Notes under the pieces: generated by a model
The model's database searches: none
The model's input: the letters and a program-made list of their open reading frames with translations, nothing else
What the model was told of the DNA's origin: nothing
Assembly (NCBI RefSeq): GCF_026262625.1
Contig: NZ_SHNN01000001.1
Coordinates: 310,001-374,000 of the forward strand
Direction: 5' to 3'
DNA from: Candidatus Litorirhabdus singularis
GTDB lineage: Bacteria > Pseudomonadota > Gammaproteobacteria > Pseudomonadales > Halieaceae
Length of the DNA: 64,000 bases
Program-made: the position numbers and the translations under genes
Shown: piece by piece, positions 36,688-45,596 of the stretch
Position numbering within the stretch: position 1 is the first letter of the stretch
Layout: each line of letters begins with the position of its first letter

Positions 36688-38148
36688 ATGACACTCCTGA
36701 TCACCTGGATACTCGACAACCTGCAGCTCTTGATTGCCGGGATATACGTGGGCATGTCCACCGCCGTCACTATCCATGCGATTTTGTGGAAACGCGACAC
36801 CAAAGCCGCTGTCGGCTGGATCGGCCTGGCCTGGCTATCACCTTTCATCGGTTCGTTTAGCTATTACCTGTTTGGCATCAATCGCATACAGCGGCGCGCG
36901 GTAGAGCTCAGTACCCGCAAAGCATGGCGTGGCGCGCAGCGCTTACACCTGACGGATCAGGAAACCGTCCAGAAGGAGTTATTTCTGGCGCACCCGCAGG
37001 CTGGCAGCATGATTCAACTGTCCCGGCATTTATCGCGGCGTTACATTCTGCCTGGAAATTCTATTCTACCGCTGGTCAACGGCGATGAAGCCTACCCCAA
37101 AATGCTCGCCGCCATCGCCAGCGCCAAAAAGTCAGTCTCGCTGCAAAGCTACATCTTTGACAACGATGCCATTGGCATACAGTTTGTAACGGCTCTGGCG
37201 GAGGCGCAAAAACGCGGTGTAGCAGTGCGCGTAATGGTTGACGGTGTGGGCGTGCGCTACAGCAAGAGCCCCAATATTCTCAAGCCACTGCGCGATGCCG
37301 GCCTCAAGCATGCCCTATTCTTGCCCACCCGCATTCCACGCCTGCCAAACACCGCCAACCTGCGCAATCACCGCAAAATCATGGTGGTCGATGGCGTGCA
37401 TGGCTTCACCGGCGGCACCAACATACGCGCCGGCCATTGCCTGAACATCGGCGTCAAGTCACCCGCCCAATGCCTTCACTTTTCGCTGACCGGGCCGGTT
37501 GCCAGTCATCTGCAGCAGACCTTCGCCGTAGACTGGGCCTTCGCCACTGGCGAATCACTGCAGGGAGAAGCGTGGTTTCAGAACAACGAACGCTGCGGTG
37601 ACTCCTGGGCTCGCGGCATCAATCACGGCCCCGATGAAGACTTTGAGAAACTCAGTGATCTACTGGTAGGCGCGCTCAGCATGGCACGTGAGTCGGTGCA
37701 CATTATTACTCCCTACTTTCTGCCTCCCGCCGCGCTTACTCAGGTACTGGCGGTCACGGCAATGCGCGGCGTTGAGGTAAACATTCTGCTGCCATCACGC
37801 AACAACATCCGGATTATGGACTGGGCGACTCAAGCAGAAATAGGCCCACTGCTGGAAAAGGGCTGCAACATTATCGTGACACCAGAACCATTTGATCACA
37901 CCAAACTGCTAGTGGTTGACGATGCCTGGTCACTGATTGGTTCCACCAACTGGGACCAGCGCAGCCTGCGCCTGAACTTTGAGTTCAATGTGGAATGCTA
38001 CGATCGCGATCTGGCAATGCAACTGAAGACAATTTTTACCGATAAAGCCGCCAACGGCCGCCAGCTGAGGTTAAGTGACATCAACGATCGGTCGCTGGCG
38101 GTCAAATTTCGCGACGGCGCAGCACGCCTTTGGGCGCCGTATCTCTAG
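36688..38148 (+). CDS. cls: Cardiolipin synthase (phospholipase D family)
   Basis: A 486-residue inner-membrane enzyme that condenses phosphatidylglycerol to cardiolipin. Two N-terminal helices (LITWILDNLQLLIAGIYVGM; AAVGWIGLAWLSPFIGSFSY) are followed by two PLD catalytic motifs, NHRKIMVVDG and DHTKLLVVDD, each with the downstream GGTN/GSTN pattern (GGTNIRAG, GSTNWDQRS). ATG 36688 is chosen because the protein then begins as the family does; a TTG at 36619 would add 23 residues. The RBS is weak. It is divergent from tamA, and both serve envelope lipid homeostasis. Confidence 0.92.
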   Translation: MTLLITWILDNLQLLIAGIYVGMSTAVTIHAILWKRDTKAAVGWIGLAWLSPFIGSFSYYLFGINRIQRRAVELSTRKAWRGAQRLHLTDQETVQKELFLAHPQAGSMIQLSRHLSRRYILPGNSILPLVNGDEAYPKMLAAIASAKKSVSLQSYIFDNDAIGIQFVTALAEAQKRGVAVRVMVDGVGVRYSKSPNILKPLRDAGLKHALFLPTRIPRLPNTANLRNHRKIMVVDGVHGFTGGTNIRAGHCLNIGVKSPAQCLHFSLTGPVASHLQQTFAVDWAFATGESLQGEAWFQNNERCGDSWARGINHGPDEDFEKLSDLLVGALSMARESVHIITPYFLPPAALTQVLAVTAMRGVEVNILLPSRNNIRIMDWATQAEIGPLLEKGCNIIVTPEPFDHTKLLVVDDAWSLIGSTNWDQRSLRLNFEFNVECYDRDLAMQLKTIFTDKAANGRQLRLSDINDRSLAVKFRDGAARLWAPYL

Positions 38149-38281
38149 CGCACTGACAGTGCTCGGGCATGGACTCATAGCAGCAACCTAGGTATTATCC
38201 GCCTCCTTCCCTAGCTCACCTAGTGAGAATGCTGCCCTTCGGAGGCAGCGGAATGGAAGTGCTATTAGTAGATTGATCAAT

Positions 38282-38358
38282 GCGCCTGTAGCTCAGCTGG
38301 ATAGAGTATCGGCCTCCGAAGCCGAGGGTCGCGCGTTCGAATCGCGCCAGGCGCACCA
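38282..38358 (+). tRNA. tRNA-Arg (anticodon CCG)
   Basis: A 77-base cloverleaf with acceptor arms GCGCCTG / CAGGCGC, D-arm region AGCTCAGCTGGATAGAGT, anticodon stem CGGC / GCCG around loop CTCCGAA (CCG), T-arm GTTCGAATC and encoded ACCA end. It reads CGG codons. Such single-copy tRNA-Arg genes are common integration sites, but I saw no integrase or repeated 3' end nearby. Confidence 0.97.
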
Positions 38359-38393
38359 TTTCCTCAAACACCACACCCGCTTAATTGTTAACC

Positions 38394-38420
38394 GGGTAAT
38401 CGAGATTAACTCGATTGCCC
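38394..38420. other. Hairpin downstream of tRNA-Arg
   Basis: GGGTAATCGAG and CTCGATTGCCC form an 11-base stem with one G-T wobble around the loop ATTAA. It starts 36 bases after the tRNA end. No T-run follows on either strand. It may serve 3' processing or act as a weak stop. Confidence 0.45.
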
Positions 38421-38493
38421 AGATGTAATCGCGCGCAGGCGAGATTGCATAAATGTTGAACAGCGACATTCCGTTGGCTTCGCCGGGAGTATA

Positions 38494-39423
38494 ATGAACC
38501 GCGTCATTTCTTATATCGTCTTGTTTGCCTTGATCGTCACTGCCTACTTTGTTTTGGTGGAGATTCCTGCTCAGCTCAGATTTGCGCCACGGACTGCGCT
38601 TGAGACATCGCCTGCTGATCTTGGGGTGGTCTATGAGAACTTTCAATTGTCCCCCACCGACACAGACATCACGCTGCACGGCTGGTGGATGCCTGCCACC
38701 AGGCCGCTGGCAACGTTACTGTTTCTGCATGGCGGAAGTTCCAACCGGGATAGCCGCTTCTTCGAAGGTCTGGAGTTCTATCAGGCAATGGTTGAGCAAG
38801 GTGTTTCCGTTGCGGCCATTGATCTGCGTAACCATGGTGACTCTGATAGTGACGACCAAGGCATTCAGTTTGGACGCACCGAGCACTACGATGCCCAAGC
38901 CCTCGTGGATTGGGCAAAGCAGCAACAGCTAACGCAGCCTGTCGTCTTAATGGGTATTTCTATGGGAGGTGCCACCGCCATCAGGGCTATTCATGAGGGC
39001 GCCGATGTCGATGGCCTGATTCTATTAGACAGCTTGCTGAACACGCAGGACGCCATCAAACGCGCAATTTGGACGCAAAGCGGTCTGCCACATACCCTGA
39101 TGGCACCCAGTGCCTGGGCGGCTGTGCGGTTCTATGGTTTTCCAGACGGTCACGAGCAGCCGCTAGCGCTGGCGACAAATCTCGACCTACCCATATTGGT
39201 CATCCAGGACCCACAGGACCCGGTGACGCGCGCCATTTATGCCAAATCGCTGACGGCGCAGAACGCTCAGGCCAGGCTTTGGCTGGCACCAGAGGCGCCC
39301 GCTGACCACCCCGAGCTCGCCTCCAAAGGACGATGGGGGAGCCACGTCGCCGCTTTTGTTCTTCATCCGCAGGAGACAGTGGCTCAGATTATGGGTTTTG
39401 TGCAAACGCTCGCAGAAAAGTAG
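38494..39423 (+). CDS. Membrane-anchored alpha/beta hydrolase
   Basis: A 309-residue protein with one N-terminal helix (ISYIVLFALIVTAYFVLV) and an alpha/beta-hydrolase fold facing the periplasm. The oxyanion region is LLFLHGGSSNRDS, the nucleophile elbow is MGISMGGATA with Ser, and the catalytic His is probably in the GSHVAAFVLHP region. GGGAG lies 4 bases before the start. The substrate is unknown. It resembles the BAAT/YfhR-like hydrolases. Confidence 0.85.
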   Translation: MNRVISYIVLFALIVTAYFVLVEIPAQLRFAPRTALETSPADLGVVYENFQLSPTDTDITLHGWWMPATRPLATLLFLHGGSSNRDSRFFEGLEFYQAMVEQGVSVAAIDLRNHGDSDSDDQGIQFGRTEHYDAQALVDWAKQQQLTQPVVLMGISMGGATAIRAIHEGADVDGLILLDSLLNTQDAIKRAIWTQSGLPHTLMAPSAWAAVRFYGFPDGHEQPLALATNLDLPILVIQDPQDPVTRAIYAKSLTAQNAQARLWLAPEAPADHPELASKGRWGSHVAAFVLHPQETVAQIMGFVQTLAEK

Positions 39424-39509
39424 CGCTGTGACTCGAGACATTTACTATTCGTAATACCTCTATGGCCCCGCCCTGGCCTCTTTCCACTCGGCGTCTATCC
39501 CTACCGCTC

Positions 39510-39854
39510 TCAACCAGACTGCCGGGATGCCTGAATGCCTCGAATAACAAAATGGATAAAGGCCAGCCACAGGCACACGTAGGCCAGTGTGTATCCCCAG
39601 GGCGCCAGGAAATAGCCTAGCCCAATGCCTATAACAGGCAACATCGCCAGCCAGTGGCCCGGCACCCAGGCGTCCTGACGCCATGAGATCCAAATGGCGC
39701 TGACCGCAGACAGGATCATCAAGCCGGCAAAAAAGGGTAGCGCCCAGCTGTAAAAATACATGAGGCCACCCAGTATCAGCGCAATGATCCCGGCGCTGGA
39801 GTGGACTATCGCGCCAATATCGAGTTTGGATTCAGAGATCTTTTCCACAGTCAT
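39510..39854 (-). CDS. Small membrane protein, unknown
   Basis: A 114-residue protein with about four helices (IVHSSAGIIALILGGLMYFY, LPFFAGLMILSAVSAIWI, GHWLAMLPVIGIGLGYFL, LAYVCLWLAFIHFVI). I recognise no family. It is followed by nothing clear on the same strand; the DUF3820 gene lies 35 bases upstream, and the two may be co-transcribed. Confidence 0.65.
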   Translation of the reverse strand: MTVEKISESKLDIGAIVHSSAGIIALILGGLMYFYSWALPFFAGLMILSAVSAIWISWRQDAWVPGHWLAMLPVIGIGLGYFLAPWGYTLAYVCLWLAFIHFVIRGIQASRQSG

Positions 39855-39889
39855 TGGAATGGGTTCCTGTCAAATCGCCGGAAGATGCA

Positions 39890-40099
39890 TTATTGCTGAA
39901 AACGCCTCAACATGCCCTCGAGCCCGTTAAGTTTAACTTCATAGATTAACGCCAGCTGCGCGCCTAATTTTCCCGCCGGGAAGCCCTTACCGTGATACCA
40001 CACCAGGTAGGGCTCGGGGAGGTCGAGTAACTGGCGCCCCTTGTATTTGCCATAAGGCATCAGCTGGTTGATGGCCTCTATCAGGTCTTTGTTCTCCAT
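39890..40099 (-). CDS. DUF3820 family protein
   Basis: A 69-residue cytoplasmic protein with the family text MPYGKYKGRQLLDLPEPYLV and FPAGKLGAQLALIYEVKLNG. DUF3820 proteins are widespread in Gammaproteobacteria. Some are called quorum-related in databases, but I cannot support a function. It probably forms a transcript with the small membrane gene after it. Confidence 0.85.
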   Translation of the reverse strand: MENKDLIEAINQLMPYGKYKGRQLLDLPEPYLVWYHGKGFPAGKLGAQLALIYEVKLNGLEGMLRRFQQ

Positions 40100-40331
40100 A
40101 GTTTACTACTACCCTCCCCGGCGAGTTACCGATACTACTGACACGCAAGTGGTGTGCACAACAGCAATGAACATCTATGCGCTAATTCTTCAGCTGCGCA
40201 GCGGAAGATACCAGTCACCCGCGCAGAATCGCCAACGCGCAAGCTAACGGCTGGCGCCCCGTTTACTTGTGATCGCACGGCATAGTTTGCTAGCCTGCCC
40301 ACCCTAACGCAGACTGACGACGGATCCTTTT

Positions 40332-40751
40332 ATGGAAAATATGGCGACAGGTGGCTGCTTGTGTGGCGGCTACAGTTATAAATTTGACCAGACACAGGTC
40401 ATTTCAGCCCACCATTGCCATTGCAAGGACTGCCAGAAGATGACCGGTAGTGGCAAAGCTACCATTATCATACTGCCGACCGCACTGCTTGAGTCCCGCG
40501 GTGATATCAAGTTCTATACGGTGACTGGCACGGATGGTGGTCATGTAAGCCGGGGATTTTGCCCGGAGTGTGGCTGCCAGATGATCAGTTACGTTGAGGA
40601 AAGCCCGGGTCTGCGATTTATAAAGGCAGGGTCACTGAATGACAGCAGCTGGGTCAAGATCGACTCCAGTTTCTGGAGCCACTCCGCCGAAGACTGGTCA
40701 CCGGTCGACCCACGCTGCCCAGCCTCTGAGAAGAACCCGGAGATGGGCTAG
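40332..40751 (+). CDS. GFA / CENP-V-fold zinc protein
   Basis: A 139-residue cytoplasmic protein with the GFA zinc-binding layout: GGCLCGGYSY at the N-terminus, HHCHCKDCQKMTGSG, and GFCPECGCQM. These supply two zinc sites. Family members have been linked to glutathione-formaldehyde adduct formation, but most have unknown roles. It starts ATG 40332; a second ATG nine bases later is also possible. It stands alone. Confidence 0.88.
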   Translation: MENMATGGCLCGGYSYKFDQTQVISAHHCHCKDCQKMTGSGKATIIILPTALLESRGDIKFYTVTGTDGGHVSRGFCPECGCQMISYVEESPGLRFIKAGSLNDSSWVKIDSSFWSHSAEDWSPVDPRCPASEKNPEMG

Positions 40752-40839
40752 GCCCAGCCTTAGCGCGGCGCAACTGACCGCAAGCTGAAGACTTTGAGAT
40801 GCTGCTGCCAACCCCTGTTGCGGACGAATCAGGAGAGGG

Positions 40840-41718
40840 CTAACCGGGGTTGCTGGCCGTCACTAGCCAGCATTGGCCCTGTAGCTCCACATAGCCATCA
40901 ACATAGCTGCCTGCAATCGCCGCTCGAACAGATTCCCTGACCGCAGACCTAACCGCGTCTGGTTGATTCACCAGCCCGCTTGATACAGGCCCCATCTCCA
41001 TAAAAAACTCTACCGATTTATCCAGAGAGCTACCGTTCCCCATCCTCATGTTCGGTTGCGTGGGCTCAAACTCGATATTGGTAAAACCGGCGGCTTGCAA
41101 AAATTCACTGACATAGTCGGTATCGGCAAAAGCAAACGGACCGGGAGCCCTCGGCTCTGCAGGCTCGGGCGCGGGCAGGTGCTCTCTTGCAGCTTGCATA
41201 GGAACCATTATCCAGTCGTTTTGCTCTGCCGGACCCCAACACATAAACGCCAGTCTGCCACCGGGTTTCAAAGCCCCGCGCATATTGGCGAATGCGGTAG
41301 CGGGGTCGGCAAAGAACATCACGCCGAATCGGGAAAAGAGCAAATCAAAAACCGCGGGGGTAAAGTCATGACTGCTAGCGTCAGCCAGTTCAAACGAACA
41401 ATTGCCATCCAGCTCTGCCGGAAGTTGCGCGCGCTTTGCATTGGCAGTAACCAGCATAGGAGCAGAAATATCGACACCGACAACGCGGCCGGTTGCGCCA
41501 ACAGCGACAGCCAGCTCAAGCGTGGTATCGCCGCAGCCACAACCGATATCGAGAACCGCTTCCCCGGTATCAGGCGCGGCCAACGCGATAGCCTCGGCGC
41601 CCAGCGGCCTCAGCATCAAGCTCATCTGGTCATCGCGCTCGCTCCAGTGACTGCCAGCCTCCCCATTCCAGAATTCTATTTGCTGGGCATTGGGGCCGCT
41701 TACCTCAATTTTATCCAT
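40840..41718 (-). CDS. Class I SAM-dependent methyltransferase
   Basis: A 292-residue Rossmann-fold methyltransferase of the UbiE/Methyltransf_11 type. Motif I is VLDIGCGCGDTTLELA and motif II acidic is VVGVDIS; motif III is in FDLLFSRFGVMFFADP. ATG 41718 is chosen over the frame to 41802 because it lies after GGAG and begins the family-like MDKIEVSGPNAQQIEFWNG. The substrate is unknown. Confidence 0.88.
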   Translation of the reverse strand: MDKIEVSGPNAQQIEFWNGEAGSHWSERDDQMSLMLRPLGAEAIALAAPDTGEAVLDIGCGCGDTTLELAVAVGATGRVVGVDISAPMLVTANAKRAQLPAELDGNCSFELADASSHDFTPAVFDLLFSRFGVMFFADPATAFANMRGALKPGGRLAFMCWGPAEQNDWIMVPMQAAREHLPAPEPAEPRAPGPFAFADTDYVSEFLQAAGFTNIEFEPTQPNMRMGNGSSLDKSVEFFMEMGPVSSGLVNQPDAVRSAVRESVRAAIAGSYVDGYVELQGQCWLVTASNPG

Positions 41719-41864
41719 ATGACTCGTCACTCCACGCTGGCTTCCGATTGAATACTTATAGTTGACCCATGCAACGCTCGCTGTCCACAGTACTCTTGGC
41801 ATCAGAGTATCGCTCAGCCTTGAGCCGCTACCAAACTGGATGTGGTGTCATCAAAAAATTGTGT

Positions 41865-42320
41865 CTATCGACTGGGTTTTTTCACACTCTTACAATGCCC
41901 ACAATTGGAATTGTCGAGGAAAGTGCCTCCCACAAGAGGCGACTTTGGCGTTCTAACCTGACAGCCGGCATAGCATGATTTACTGGCATTGTACTCGGCC
42001 ATCTGCCGGTCATAGTCACTGTCGTACTTCTTTTCATGCTGTTTAACTATGTCTCGATCCGTTGTTTTTGAGCTGCGCGTGGACCGACTACTGCTCTCCA
42101 TCGACTGCCTGGAACTACTCATTGCGGAATTGCGCTGTTCGGCTTCAGCAATCTCCGCCGCCGTTGGCTGCCGTATATTGACCTCAACATTGTCAGCTTT
42201 TTCCTGATACTGCTCAGGCACGCGGTCGCCAAAATGAGTCTTGCCGTTTTCATCAACCCACTTGAATATTTCGGCCTGGCAGGGCAGTGCCAGAACTATA
42301 AGGAGAAGAAACCATTTCAT
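41865..42320 (-). CDS. DUF4124 domain-containing periplasmic protein
   Basis: A 151-residue exported protein. It has signal peptide MKWFLLLIVLALPCQA, an N-terminal DUF4124 WW-like motif (EIFKWVDENGKTHFGDRVPE), a Ser-rich low-complexity middle (about residues 65-88) and a C-terminal pair of Cys motifs (SCYAGC; NCGHC). The tail probably forms disulfides or binds a metal. The function is unknown. Confidence 0.85.
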   Translation of the reverse strand: MKWFLLLIVLALPCQAEIFKWVDENGKTHFGDRVPEQYQEKADNVEVNIRQPTAAEIAEAEQRNSAMSSSRQSMESSSRSTRSSKTTDRDIVKQHEKKYDSDYDRQMAEYNASKSCYAGCQVRTPKSPLVGGTFLDNSNCGHCKSVKKPSR

Positions 42321-42573
42321 GATCGCGATCCTGGAAACAGCTGTTCCGTTAAAAGCGTCTTACCACTTTACTGGACTGCACAGGGTTTGCCAGACATCTA
42401 ATAGTGTAAATTTTTAACGCTGAGCCGCGGCGATTGTTGCAGTAATGCCCGGGGATCATCAGCTACCTCTTCTGCCAATCTCTCGGAATGGCGCGGCATG
42501 CTTTCATGCGCCGTCTCTCCGCATCTCGATGGGTTAATCAGGCTTACCCGTTACGTGACGTTTTCACAACAAG

Positions 42574-43509
42574 CTATGCGATACGATATTTGCTCACTTG
42601 GGTGTCTTCCTTCCCCTGGTCTGCATAGTTGTCGTCAACGCGGTTCTGTATAAACTCTCTCCAGCTGAACGGGCGGTAGTGCGGTTGCCCTAGCGCCAAC
42701 TGGGGGTGTGGTTCGATGATGGCATCGCGAGCGGGATGGTAGAAGTACGGCGTACTCATTCGAGCGCGCTCTGTCATGGGTAGCACGCGGTGCACGGCGG
42801 CCTTGTAGATGTCGTTACTCCAGGCCTGCACGGAGTCGCCGAGGTTCACAATGATAGTTCCCTCGCGTGGCGGCACATCGATCCAGCCGTGATCTGTGGA
42901 GAGAGTCTGTAGCCCGCCAGTGTCGTCCTGTACCAACAGTGTCACGAGACCGGGGTCTGTGTGATGGTGAAGCGCCATATCTCCCAGCTCCGTGTTGATC
43001 GCCTGCTCTTCTCCACTGAGGGGGTCGTCTACCGGGTAATAGTTCAGGCGAGCGGTGCTGGTATCCGGGTCACCGCACATGGGCTCCGCGTCTATGCCCA
43101 GCGCTCGATGTAGCAGCGCCATGACCTGCACCGCTACTGTGCCCATGGCTTCGTGGTAGTCGCTCATGCCCTGGCGGAACGCCGCCATTTCTTCGGGCCA
43201 CTGGTTGTATCCAGACTCGTCAGTCAACGGGCGGGTAAAATCGAACACCTGCTTAAGGTCGCGCTTGCGCTTGGTGAGCTCCCGATCAAAGTAGCCCAAC
43301 GGCTTTTCCGCCGTGCGCTCAATCTTACGCAGCTCGGAGCGCGGCCGGGAGAAGAAGTCGCTCGCCTGCTGCCACATTCGTCCGATGGCGTCATCGGCGC
43401 CATGCCCGGACACCAGAAAGAAGCCGTGATCCCTGCAGGCCGCATCCAAGGCTGCTATTTGCCCTGGCTCGTCTACCGCACGTAAGTCGATAATAGGTAC
43501 CTTTTTCAT
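42574..43509 (-). CDS. 2-oxoglutarate/Fe(II) oxygenase, isopenicillin N synthase-like
   Basis: A 311-residue cytoplasmic non-haem iron oxygenase. The N-terminal DIOX_N domain has IIDLRAVDEP and CRDHGFFLVSGHG. The iron facial triad is His-x-Asp in ALHHHTDPGLVTLL and the distal His in AAVHRVLPM. The 2-oxoglutarate-binding Arg-x-Ser is in ERARMSTPYFYHPA. Such bacterial enzymes hydroxylate small metabolites; the substrate cannot be told. It is monocistronic, with 253 and about 200 bases around it. Confidence 0.9.
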   Translation of the reverse strand: MKKVPIIDLRAVDEPGQIAALDAACRDHGFFLVSGHGADDAIGRMWQQASDFFSRPRSELRKIERTAEKPLGYFDRELTKRKRDLKQVFDFTRPLTDESGYNQWPEEMAAFRQGMSDYHEAMGTVAVQVMALLHRALGIDAEPMCGDPDTSTARLNYYPVDDPLSGEEQAINTELGDMALHHHTDPGLVTLLVQDDTGGLQTLSTDHGWIDVPPREGTIIVNLGDSVQAWSNDIYKAAVHRVLPMTERARMSTPYFYHPARDAIIEPHPQLALGQPHYRPFSWREFIQNRVDDNYADQGKEDTQVSKYRIA

Positions 43510-43713
43510 TCTCTGTTTTCTCCCTGCGCTTAGTGCCAGCTTAGCATCAACCGGCTACCAAAAATGTTTTTGCTTGCTCAGCAATAATTTAGCACCCGCG
43601 GTTCACTGCCTGAACCCTCTCATGCGCCGGAGAACAGTTTTATAGAACTGATAACGTGCGAAAGCCGGGATATGGCGCTATGCTCAGTTGATAATAAAAA
43701 CTGGAGAACGGGT

Positions 43714-45273
43714 ATGCTACTGCACCACTTTATGGAATTTTTTGGCCGCGAAACCGCTAGCAACCCCTGTATTGAAATGGGTGCTAGAAAGCTCGATTAC
43801 AGCGCAGCAAACGCACACTGCAACCGCATGGCGCACGCCTTCGGCAGCAAAAGTCTCGGCAAGGGCGATCGTCTGGCCTGGATCGGCAAGAACAGTATTG
43901 ATTTTGCGCTGCTATTTTTTGCCGCCTCAAAGGTCGGTGTGGTACCTACTCCACTTAACTATCGCCTGGCGCCGCCCGAGTGGGCGTATATTCTCAACGA
44001 TTGCACGGCGCGCGTGCTGGTAGCAGAAGCAGAGTTCTGCGCCGGCATCGACAAGGTTCGTGACCAACTGCAGAACATAGAGCACTTTATTTGCCTGGAT
44101 GGGGATATCGAAGGCTGGGAGAATTATGAAAACTGGCTAAAGGGGCAAGCGGAGCATAACCCGGAGCATGATATAAGACCGGAAGATGAGCTGTATCAAA
44201 TGTACACCTCCGGCACCACGGGGCTACCCAAGGGCGCCGTGCTAACCCAATACGCAATAGAGACCAACACTCGAGTTATTTCACTGATGTTTGATATGCG
44301 TATAAGTGATACGCGAACAGTAATCCCGTTGCCTTTTTATCACGCAGCGGCGGGCATCAGTATTAAATGTGTGGTTTCCGCCGGCGGCAGTATCATTGTG
44401 CACCGCGAGTTTGACCCGGTGGCAGTTGTCGACAGCATAGAGAATGAAGGCGTCACCAACGCCACCCTGGTGCCGGCAATGATTCAGGCCTGCCTGGTGG
44501 CAGTTCCGGATATCAACCAAAGGGACTTTCCTCTTCTACGCACCATGGCTTACGGCGCCAGTCCCATTGCAGAAGAAACACTGAAGCAAGCGATGAAAGT
44601 ATTTGGTTGCAAGTTCCAGCAGGTTTTCGGTATGACCGAGACCACTGCCTGCGCCACACAGTTATCTCACGCTGCCCACCAGCGCGCCATAAACGGTGAG
44701 CCGCATTTGCTGCTGTCTTGCGGCAGAGCCGCCGCAGGAACCCAGGTGCGCATTGTCGACGCGAATTTGCAGGAGGTTCCTGTGGGCACCGTCGGCGAAA
44801 TAGCGGTTAAAGGACCCCAGGTTATGTTGCAGTACTGGAACCTGCCTGAGGCAACCGCAAAGACATTGGTTGATGGCTGGCTTTATACCGGCGATGCCGC
44901 GCGCATGGATGCAGAGGGTTTTATTTATATTCAGGATCGCATTAAGGACATGATTGTCAGCGGCGGCGAGAACATCTACCCCAAAGAAGTAGAAAACGCG
45001 CTGTTTGATCACCCGGATATTATCGATGCCGCGGTCATCGGCATACCCGATGAAAAATACGGCGAAGCCATTCTGGCCTTTGTGCAAACTCGCGATGGCG
45101 GTGCGCTGGATAAAGATGCGCTGATCGCGTTCTGCCGCGAACGACTGGCGGGCTACAAAGTGCCCAGGGCCTTTGAGTTTATCGAGTTGGTACCTCGCAA
45201 TGCATCCGGCAAAATATTGAAAAAGGACCTGCGCGAGCCCTACTGGGCTGGCGTGGAGAGAAGAGTGGGTTAG
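43714..45273 (+). CDS. Acyl-CoA synthetase (AMP-forming, FadD-like)
   Basis: A 519-residue ANL-superfamily ligase that activates a carboxylic acid to its CoA thioester by way of an acyl-AMP. ATG 43714 has GGAG 8 bases upstream; the frame open to 43672 lacks an RBS. The P-loop is MYTSGTTGLPKGAVLT; the A5 motif is GMTETTACA; A7 is YTGDAARMDAEGFIYIQDR; A8 is KDMIVSGGENIYPKEVE; and the catalytic Lys is in RNASGKILKKDLR. The substrate is probably a medium or long acyl chain or an aromatic acid. Confidence 0.93.
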   Translation: MLLHHFMEFFGRETASNPCIEMGARKLDYSAANAHCNRMAHAFGSKSLGKGDRLAWIGKNSIDFALLFFAASKVGVVPTPLNYRLAPPEWAYILNDCTARVLVAEAEFCAGIDKVRDQLQNIEHFICLDGDIEGWENYENWLKGQAEHNPEHDIRPEDELYQMYTSGTTGLPKGAVLTQYAIETNTRVISLMFDMRISDTRTVIPLPFYHAAAGISIKCVVSAGGSIIVHREFDPVAVVDSIENEGVTNATLVPAMIQACLVAVPDINQRDFPLLRTMAYGASPIAEETLKQAMKVFGCKFQQVFGMTETTACATQLSHAAHQRAINGEPHLLLSCGRAAAGTQVRIVDANLQEVPVGTVGEIAVKGPQVMLQYWNLPEATAKTLVDGWLYTGDAARMDAEGFIYIQDRIKDMIVSGGENIYPKEVENALFDHPDIIDAAVIGIPDEKYGEAILAFVQTRDGGALDKDALIAFCRERLAGYKVPRAFEFIELVPRNASGKILKKDLREPYWAGVERRVG

Positions 45274-45310
45274 TGCCAACTTCCTCGTTGTGGGCTTGTA
45301 TTCTTGGTGA

Positions 45311-45577
45311 TTGCATATCAATCCGAATACGGAGATCGGCGCCCTACGACTTCTCAAAACCACGCCAATGTTGGCAACGACCGGTGCCGGGTTCGCAGCG
45401 GAAAATGCGGTCAGTGCAGAACTCGACGATGAATGGGTGCTGGAAACTTCCTACAAGCTTCAGCTCACGCCAAACTTCACATTAACCCCAGACCTGCAAC
45501 TATTAATCAACCCAGCCCGCGACCAGCATCACAACCAACTCTGGATAGCGGGACTACGCGCCGTATTTACCATTTGA
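45311..45577 (+). pseudogene. 3' remnant of an OprB-type porin gene
   Basis: The open frame from TTG 45311 ends in WVLETSYKLQLTPNFTLTPD followed by LQLLINPARD and WIAGLRAVFTI. This is how OprB carbohydrate porins end (last strands and C-terminal aromatic). The intact OprB-like protein at 47476-48732 ends in a similar way (YRWQTTKKLALTLDFQYLKD). There is no signal peptide and only about 50-88 residues remain, so this is a truncated remnant. It lies convergent to the porin gene at 45597. Confidence 0.65.
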
Positions 45578-45596
45578 ATGTAAACTCGCACCAGCG

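Noticed and set aside
38282-38358. tRNA-Arg as attachment site of a genomic island
   Set aside because: No integrase, no mobility genes and no repeat of the tRNA 3' end noticed downstream.
41056-41751. 231-codon + strand frame opposite the methyltransferase
   Set aside because: Antisense shadow; the methyltransferase motifs are clear on the - strand.
44662-45363. 233-codon - strand frame opposite the acyl-CoA synthetase
   Set aside because: Antisense to the A5-A10 motifs of a complete ligase; no domain seen.
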